Below are positions 59,643 through 64,000 of a DNA stretch of 64,000 nt, one piece after another. Origin of the DNA: Terriglobales bacterium (GTDB taxonomy: Bacteria; Acidobacteriota; Terriglobia; Terriglobales; Acidobacteriaceae). How positions within the stretch are numbered: the stretch's first letter is position 1; each line of letters begins with the position of its first letter. The translations under genes were made by a program, and so were the position numbers. The notes beneath the pieces are model-generated. The model searched no databases, was not told where the DNA came from, and was given only the letters and a program-made list of their open reading frames with translations. Location: the NCBI GenBank assembly GCA_035651995.1, contig DASRER010000042.1, positions 29,527-93,526 of the forward strand. The letters are read 5' to 3'.

Positions 59643-59936
59643 TCAGTGCACCGGCCCGGCGGCCATGCGCGGGTCGAGCTTGATTTCGCCGAAGGCCTGC
59701 TCGTAGTTCACCATGTTCTGCTGGAGCACGGCGAGCAGCGCCTTGGCCTGCTGCGGGCTGAGGTAGATGCCCTGAAAGTTGCGCACCTCAACCTGGGTCT
59801 CGCTTTGCGGTTGCAGCGTGCCGAAGACGAGAAAGAAGTCCCACACGTTGACGCGCACCTGCACGCTGTTGGCGTAGGACTCGCGGTAATCGGCGGCGTT
59901 GGTGAGCTTGATTTCCGGCTGTCCAGGGATGTTCAT
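59643..59936 (-). CDS. DUF3467 protein
   Basis: A 97-residue protein. YANSVQVRVNVWDFFLVFGTL and the QVEVRNFQGIYLSPQQAKALL block followed by ALLAVLQQNMVNYEQAFGEI match DUF3467, a small conserved family of unknown function in diverse bacteria and archaea. The fold is probably alpha/beta with an N-terminal strand containing N-x-V-x-V. It stands alone between repeat-rich spacers. Its start ATG 59936 precedes MNIPGQPEIKL. Confidence 0.85.
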   Translation of the reverse strand: MNIPGQPEIKLTNAADYRESYANSVQVRVNVWDFFLVFGTLQPQSETQVEVRNFQGIYLSPQQAKALLAVLQQNMVNYEQAFGEIKLDPRMAAGPVH

Positions 59937-60324
<388 letters not shown>

Positions 60325-60467
60325 ACGGGTCAATGATAGGGCAGTTCGTCGCGCAATGGCGAGCGCGGCGAACCTGTGTCGTCCCTGGCAAGGTTTCACG
60401 TTTCTTGTTTCATGTTTCACGAAAAACAGCGGGGCCGCGCGAGTACGATAGTTTTGGGCAGGGATAG

Positions 60468-61619
60468 ATGATCAAACTCAGCGAAAAGGCGGGGCGGATA
60501 CAGCAGTCGGAGATCCGCATCATGTCGGTGGAGTCCGAGCGGGTGGGCGGGGTGAACCTGGCGCAGGGGATCTGCGACACCGAGGTGCCGGAGCCGGTGC
60601 GGCGCGAGGCGCATGCCTCGATCGAGCGCGGGCAGAACCAGTACACGCGGCTGGACGGGATCGGCGAACTGCGGCAGGCGATTGCGGCGAAGATGCGCCG
60701 CTACAACCGCGTGGAGTGCGATGCGGAGAGCGAGATCGTGGTCACGGTCGGGTCGACGGGCGGGTTTTACTCGGCGTGCCTGGCGGTGCTGAATCCCGGC
60801 GACGAGGTAATCCTGTTCGAGCCGTTTTACGGCTACCACCTGCACACGCTGGAGATCGTGGGCGCGAAGCCGGTGTTCGTTACGCTGCGGGCGCCGGACT
60901 GGAGGTTTGCCGCATCGGACCTGGAGCGTCTGATCACGCCGCGGACGAAAGCCATCGTGGTGAACTCGCCGGCCAATCCCTCGGGCAAAGTGTTCACGCG
61001 CGAGGAGCTGGGCTGGGTGGCGGAGACGGCGGCGCGGCACGACCTGTTCGTGATCACCGACGAGATTTACGAGTACTTCCTCTACGACGGGCGCGAACAT
61101 GTGAGCGCGGCGTCGTTGCCCGGCATGCGCGAGCGGACGATCACGATTTCGGGATTCTCGAAGACCTTCAGCATTACCGGATGGCGCGTGGGGTATGCGG
61201 TGTGCGCGGAGCGGTGGGCTTACGCGATCGGATACTTCAGCGACCTGGCGTATATATGCGCGCCGTCGCCGTTCCAGCGGGCCGTGGCGGCGGGGTTGAA
61301 CGAGCTGGGCCCGGGGTTCTATCAGGCGCTGCAGGCCGAGTACGCGCACAAGCGCGAGCTGTTGTGCTCGACGCTGGCGGAGGTGGGGCTGACGCCTTCG
61401 GTTCCGGACGGGGCCTACTACGTTCTGGCGGATGCGACTGCGCTGCCGGGCACGACGAGCAAGCAGAAGGCGATGGCGCTGCTGGCGGAGACGGGCGTGG
61501 CGGCGGTGCCGGGCGCGAGCTTCTACCATGATGACGCGGGGGAGAATTTATTGCGGTTCTGCTTTGCGAAGACGGGTTCAGACCTGGAAGAGGCGTGCAG
61601 GCGGCTGCGGCGGTTGTGA
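60468..61619 (+). CDS. PLP-dependent aminotransferase, class I/II
   Basis: A 383-residue fold-type I aminotransferase. MSVESERVGGVNLAQGICD and YTRLDGIGELRQAIAAKM are the N-terminal marks. VGSTGGFYSACL, NSPANPSGKVFTREEL and the PLP-lysine box SGFSKTFSITGWRVGY with the final phosphate-binding Arg region (FSITGWRVGY) are all present, and the C-terminal ENLLRFCFAKTGSDLEEA carries the substrate Arg. It resembles the aspartate/kynurenine/methionine aminotransferase group; the amino donor cannot be settled. A TTTCACGTTTCTTGTTTC repeat (60393-60420) lies 47 bases upstream of the ATG. Confidence 0.92.
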   Translation: MIKLSEKAGRIQQSEIRIMSVESERVGGVNLAQGICDTEVPEPVRREAHASIERGQNQYTRLDGIGELRQAIAAKMRRYNRVECDAESEIVVTVGSTGGFYSACLAVLNPGDEVILFEPFYGYHLHTLEIVGAKPVFVTLRAPDWRFAASDLERLITPRTKAIVVNSPANPSGKVFTREELGWVAETAARHDLFVITDEIYEYFLYDGREHVSAASLPGMRERTITISGFSKTFSITGWRVGYAVCAERWAYAIGYFSDLAYICAPSPFQRAVAAGLNELGPGFYQALQAEYAHKRELLCSTLAEVGLTPSVPDGAYYVLADATALPGTTSKQKAMALLAETGVAAVPGASFYHDDAGENLLRFCFAKTGSDLEEACRRLRRL

Positions 61620-61840
61620 TTGGGCGTAAAGGGGAAGAGGGCGGAAGTTCAAGCTTTACGTTGAAGATTTCCGCTGTCGGCGGTTTCGCCAGCCGCGCGG
61701 GCGGTGGCCCGCGTCCACACGGTCCGTGGTCGCAGACTACGGCCAACACGATAGACGACGAGGTGGCGGAGGGTGGCGCCGGCCGCGACACGCGGCGATA
61801 TCTGGAGGCCTCTTACGGGGCGTCGGTTCCTGGACGTCGC
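61620..61840. other. Spacer downstream of the aminotransferase gene
   Basis: The 221-base gap between two convergent genes contains palindromic GC blocks (GCGGGCGGTGGCCCGC near 61698-61713, followed by a CACGGTCCGTGG hairpin). No gene or T-tract terminator is clear. Confidence 0.45.
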
Positions 61841-62113
61841 TTACTGAACCTGGGTGAGGCCGTTGTAGACCCATATCCCCGCGATCACGAGGATCAGCAG
61901 GCCCGACGCGGCGCCAAAGAAGCGCACGAACGGGGTGACGCGCTCCATCTTGCGGGTGTTCTCCAGTTGCTCTTCGCGCATGTGGGACTCAGCCTCATCG
62001 AGGAAAAGCTGATCGTCCTCATGGATGGCGAGGGTGCTGCGATAGATGAGCAGGATTACCAGAACGGTGGTGAGGCCGGCCCAGGCTATCAGTAGCATCG
62101 TCAAGGGGGACAT
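61841..62113 (-). CDS. Small membrane protein with central charged helix
   Basis: A 90-residue protein. One helix spans about residues 5-24 (TMLLIAWAGLTTVLVILLIY) and another about 65-84 (FFGAASGLLILVIAGIWVY). Between them is a charged, probably coiled segment (HEDDQLFLDEAESHMREEQL). The two-helix hairpin with a soluble helical middle occurs in small envelope proteins of unknown role. It is divergent from the IscA-type gene with a 292-base gap. Confidence 0.7.
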   Translation of the reverse strand: MSPLTMLLIAWAGLTTVLVILLIYRSTLAIHEDDQLFLDEAESHMREEQLENTRKMERVTPFVRFFGAASGLLILVIAGIWVYNGLTQVQ

Positions 62114-62350
62114 GTGTCACCTCAGCTTGAGATCGTAGCCGGTCCCGCGTATCGGAGGGCCCGGCTGGTGGTTAGACGGCCAGCCGCCGGGTCGCGGTAT
62201 GGGGGCCTGAGCAAAATTATAGACCTATAAGCAGAGCTGGGAGTCAAGAATTCCGGTCCAAACCGCGGGTCCGGGAGGGTGAGTCGGCAGGGGCGGATGT
62301 AACATCTAAAGACTTAGCGGGCGGCAGCCGTGGTTATTGAGCAAGATACG

Positions 62351-62383
62351 CGCGGCAGTGCCGCGGGAAACGTTTGTTATAAT
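62351..62383 (+). promoter_or_regulatory. Extended -10 promoter and operator-like palindrome of the IscA/ErpA gene
   Basis: TATAAT at 62378-62383 with TG at 62375-62376 is a near-ideal extended -10; transcription would start near 62390, 16 bases before the ATG. CGCGGCA-G-TGCCGCG at 62351-62365 is a perfect palindrome covering the -35 position and could be an operator. The remainder of 62114-62350 shows no gene. Confidence 0.6.
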
Positions 62384-62405
62384 CCGTCCTGGCAGAGGAG
62401 AACAC

Positions 62406-62789
62406 ATGTCGACAACGACTCAAACCACACCCAGCACACCGCAAGCGCCGGTGAAGAAGGCGCCGCCGATCACCCTGACGCCGACGGCGATTGCCAAGGT
62501 GAAGGAGATCATGGGGCAGCAGAATCCGGTCCCGGCTGGACTGCGCGTGGGCGTGGTCGGCGGCGGCTGCTCGGGCTTTTCGTACTCGATGAGCTTCGAG
62601 AACGCGGCCGGACTGATGGACAAGACCTACGAGTTCGACGGGCTGAAGGTGTTCGTGGACGCGACCTCGGTGTCGTATCTGCAGGGCGCGCAGATTGATT
62701 ACGTGGAGACGCTGGAAGCGGCCGGGTTCAAATTCGAGAATCCGAACGTGAAGAGCACGTGCGGATGCGGTTCGTCGTTCAGCGTGTAG
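62406..62789 (+). CDS. Iron-sulfur cluster carrier of the IscA/ErpA (HesB) family
   Basis: A 127-residue A-type carrier that receives Fe-S clusters and delivers them to target proteins. The three conserved cysteines are in GGGCSGFSY and the C-terminal STCGCGSSF motif. ITLTPTAIAKVKEIM is the family start, and DYVETLEAAGFKFENPN is standard. A 20-residue Thr/Pro-rich N-terminal extension is not conserved. GAGGAGAACAC precedes the ATG. No isc or suf operon partner lies in the window. Whether it is closer to ErpA or IscA cannot be decided by eye. Confidence 0.93.
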   Translation: MSTTTQTTPSTPQAPVKKAPPITLTPTAIAKVKEIMGQQNPVPAGLRVGVVGGGCSGFSYSMSFENAAGLMDKTYEFDGLKVFVDATSVSYLQGAQIDYVETLEAAGFKFENPNVKSTCGCGSSFSV

Positions 62790-62805
62790 GGGATTTGGTT
62801 TTGGG

Positions 62806-62831
62806 AAGGCGCGGCCACGGCCGCGCCTTTT
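62806..62831 (+). terminator. Rho-independent terminator of the IscA/ErpA gene
   Basis: AAGGCGCGGCC (62806-62816) and GGCCGCGCCTTTT (62819-62831) make a strong GC stem followed by T residues, 17 bases after the stop codon. Confidence 0.85.
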
Positions 62832-62908
62832 CTGTTGGCGCGCGTTTTGCCTCGTTTCCGTGGTGGGCGCTGTCGTAGGCCCCCAACGTTAGCGCCGCCA
62901 GGAATGCA

Positions 62909-63018
62909 GCGCGAACGTGGGGCACGGTCGCGTCCACACGGTTCCGTGGTGGCGTGCCGACGGGCGAGGGCGCCCGTCGCTACAACGTGGAGGGTGGAGA
63001 CGCAGCAAGCCAGGTCTC
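62909..63018. repeat. Cluster of three dispersed repeats
   Basis: From left: the 17-base repeat (minus orientation) at 62909-62925, the palindrome CGACGGGCG-AGGG-CGCCCGTCG at 62958-62979 and GAGACGCAGC-AA-GCCAGGTCTC at 62997-63018. The last touches the stop codon of the pseudopilin-like gene. It shows that several families accumulate in one spacer (62832-63017). Confidence 0.8.
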
Positions 63019-63851
63019 TACTGCGGTTTGGTTGGTTGCTGCGGCGTGCCGGGGCCCGTCCCGCCGGGGCCGGTGACGGGTTGGGCGCCGGGGCCGCGCT
63101 GCTGGCCGCCCTGTTGTTGCTGCGCGGCCGCGGCGGCGAGGGCCTGCGTATCGAAGCGCGGATCGTAGGTGAATTCCCACTCGTTGTAGTGCTTGTGGCC
63201 GTCCATTTCCTTCAAGGATTCTTGATCGCTGTTGCTGGAGACGCCCATGATGGGCGCGCCGCCGAACGTGCGTCCGGTGGCGCTGCCGGATGACGACGAG
63301 CCGGGCTGTCCTGCGGCGCCTTGGGTGGCGGTGGCGGGATTGGCGCCGGTGGCCCCAAGGATGCCGGCGGTACCGAAGGGATTGCCGACCGGCGTTCCGG
63401 GCGTGGAACCGAGATTGACGCCGGGCTGGCCGGCGTCGGCGATGGTGAAGGTCTTGGGGATGATCCTGGCTTCGCCGAGATGGATGATGCGCCACTGGTC
63501 GGAATTGGCGATGGGATCTTTGTAGCGCTTGCGCAGGAAGCGGACCTGATTGGTGTTTTCCAGTTCCTCGAGACGGGCGGGATAGCGTCCGGTCTTGCGG
63601 TAGAAGCGCTTGATGGCGCGGGCGTACTGCGTGCCGCGGTGCATCATTTCCTCTTCGCGGTCGCGGCGGATCTGGGTGGCGATGGCGGGAGCGATAGCGA
63701 CGGCGGCGATCATCATGATGACCATCATGAGCATGATGACGAGCAGGACGTAGCCCGACTGCCGGGAACGGCGGCGGGTGCGGCGGAGTTTCGAGTTGCG
63801 AGTTTCGAGTTTCAAGTTAAGACCAAACGCAAAATCAAAAGCGAACCGCAA
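63018..63851 (-). CDS. Pseudopilin-like membrane-anchored protein
   Basis: Up to 277 residues from TTG 63851; TTG 63815 is another choice. A basic leader ends RRRSRQSG|YVLLVIMLMMVIMMIAAVA, a prepilin-like cleavage site and hydrophobic helix, but without the canonical Glu+5. The region REEEMMHRGTQYARAIKRFY, then RKTGRYPARLEELENTNQ and LRKRYKDPI, mirrors the GspG/PilE globular fold. The C-terminal 140 residues are Gly/Ala/Gln-rich and disordered. Part of the N-terminus (KLETRNSKL) is encoded by a CTCGAAACTCG word repeat. The 5' side abuts an IS element, so its promoter may be disturbed. Confidence 0.75.
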   Translation of the reverse strand: MRFAFDFAFGLNLKLETRNSKLRRTRRRSRQSGYVLLVIMLMMVIMMIAAVAIAPAIATQIRRDREEEMMHRGTQYARAIKRFYRKTGRYPARLEELENTNQVRFLRKRYKDPIANSDQWRIIHLGEARIIPKTFTIADAGQPGVNLGSTPGTPVGNPFGTAGILGATGANPATATQGAAGQPGSSSSGSATGRTFGGAPIMGVSSNSDQESLKEMDGHKHYNEWEFTYDPRFDTQALAAAAAQQQQGGQQRGPGAQPVTGPGGTGPGTPQQPTKPQ

Positions 63852-63875
63852 AGGGCACGAAGGCTAGAAGCCATC

Positions 63876-64000
63876 TCATAAATGTCTCAGCAGGACCAGA
63901 ACGCACGCGAGCTGAACCATGCCGAGGAAGTTGGCCGCGTGGTACTCCCAGCGGGTGACCACGCGGCGATAGTTATGCAACCAGGCGAACAAACGCTCGA
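63876..64000 (-). mobile_element. IS5-type transposase, C-terminal fragment (cut by window edge)
   Basis: On the minus strand the frame reads ERLFAWLHNYRRVVTRWEYH and ends AANFLGMVQLACVLVLLRHL, then TGA at 63876-63878. This is the characteristic end of IS5/IS427-group transposases (R-x-V-T-R-x-E-Y/E...). The rest of the element is outside the window, so its completeness is unknown. The terminal inverted repeat is expected close to 63860-63875 (GCTAGAAGCCATCTC). Confidence 0.88.

Overview
The window is a compact, GC-rich chromosomal segment of a free-living, probably aerobic heterotrophic bacterium. The gene content, the many dispersed intergenic palindromes and the secretin with a C-terminal cohesin-like domain fit Acidobacteriota (Terriglobia-like soil lineage) best. 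This is an inference from gene style; no rRNA lies in the window.

Layout. 1-9.7 kb: tail of NAD kinase, a secreted amidohydrolase, a MEDS-domain protein, lysA, a GAF/GAF/PP2C phosphatase, deoC, and a divergent AmmeMemoRadiSam-type radical SAM gene. 9.8-15.1 kb: glmU, yvcK and a TPR gene in one minus-strand run, then a PCYC-motif exported protein, lepB and a small zinc-ribbon protein. 15.3-23.8 kb: carA, a secreted HExxH protein, carB, a DUF1028 protein and pepA. 23.9-28.6 kb: a sigma-54 regulatory island (receiver-less enhancer-binding protein, histidine kinase, NtrC-type regulator) followed by PilZ and BON-like small proteins. 28.6-33.7 kb: ferritin-like protein, gamma-glutamyltransferase, TfoX-like protein, DapA-like protein, smpB. 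33.8-38.0 kb: secretin and two pseudopilins with a four-helix-bundle gene wedged between the pseudopilins. 38.2-43.2 kb: hutU, a secreted phosphoesterase, hutI. 43.5-49.8 kb: M1 aminopeptidase, engB, lon. 50.0-53.0 kb: a lower-GC island with a putative restriction endonuclease and DNA methyltransferase overlapping at TGATG, bordered by a CxH/zinc-type small protein. 53.2-56.7 kb: tig-clpP-clpX. 56.8-64 kb: 78-bp tandem repeats, a family 5-type uracil-DNA glycosylase, a GT39-type glycosyltransferase, DUF3467, tRNA-Leu(TAG), an aminotransferase, an IscA/ErpA-type carrier, a pseudopilin-like protein and the end of an IS5-type transposase.

How the parts connect. Protein quality control is well represented (tig/clpP/clpX, lon, smpB, pepA, M1 aminopeptidase). 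Nitrogen scavenging is a second theme (hutU/hutI, ggt, amidohydrolase, aminopeptidases, carAB). The secretin/pseudopilin group and the third pseudopilin at 63 kb point to a type II/IV pilus-like envelope machine, and the sigma-54/PilZ block could plausibly control surface behaviour.

The most unusual layer is the repeats. Several families of short palindromes and short-period 'word' repeats fill intergenic space, lie against start codons, and in places appear to have been absorbed into reading frames (GT39, UDG, a pseudopilin, the GlmU N-terminus). The best candidates for follow-up are the repeat-flanked four-helix-bundle insertion in the pseudopilin operon, the restriction-modification island and these repeat-derived protein segments.
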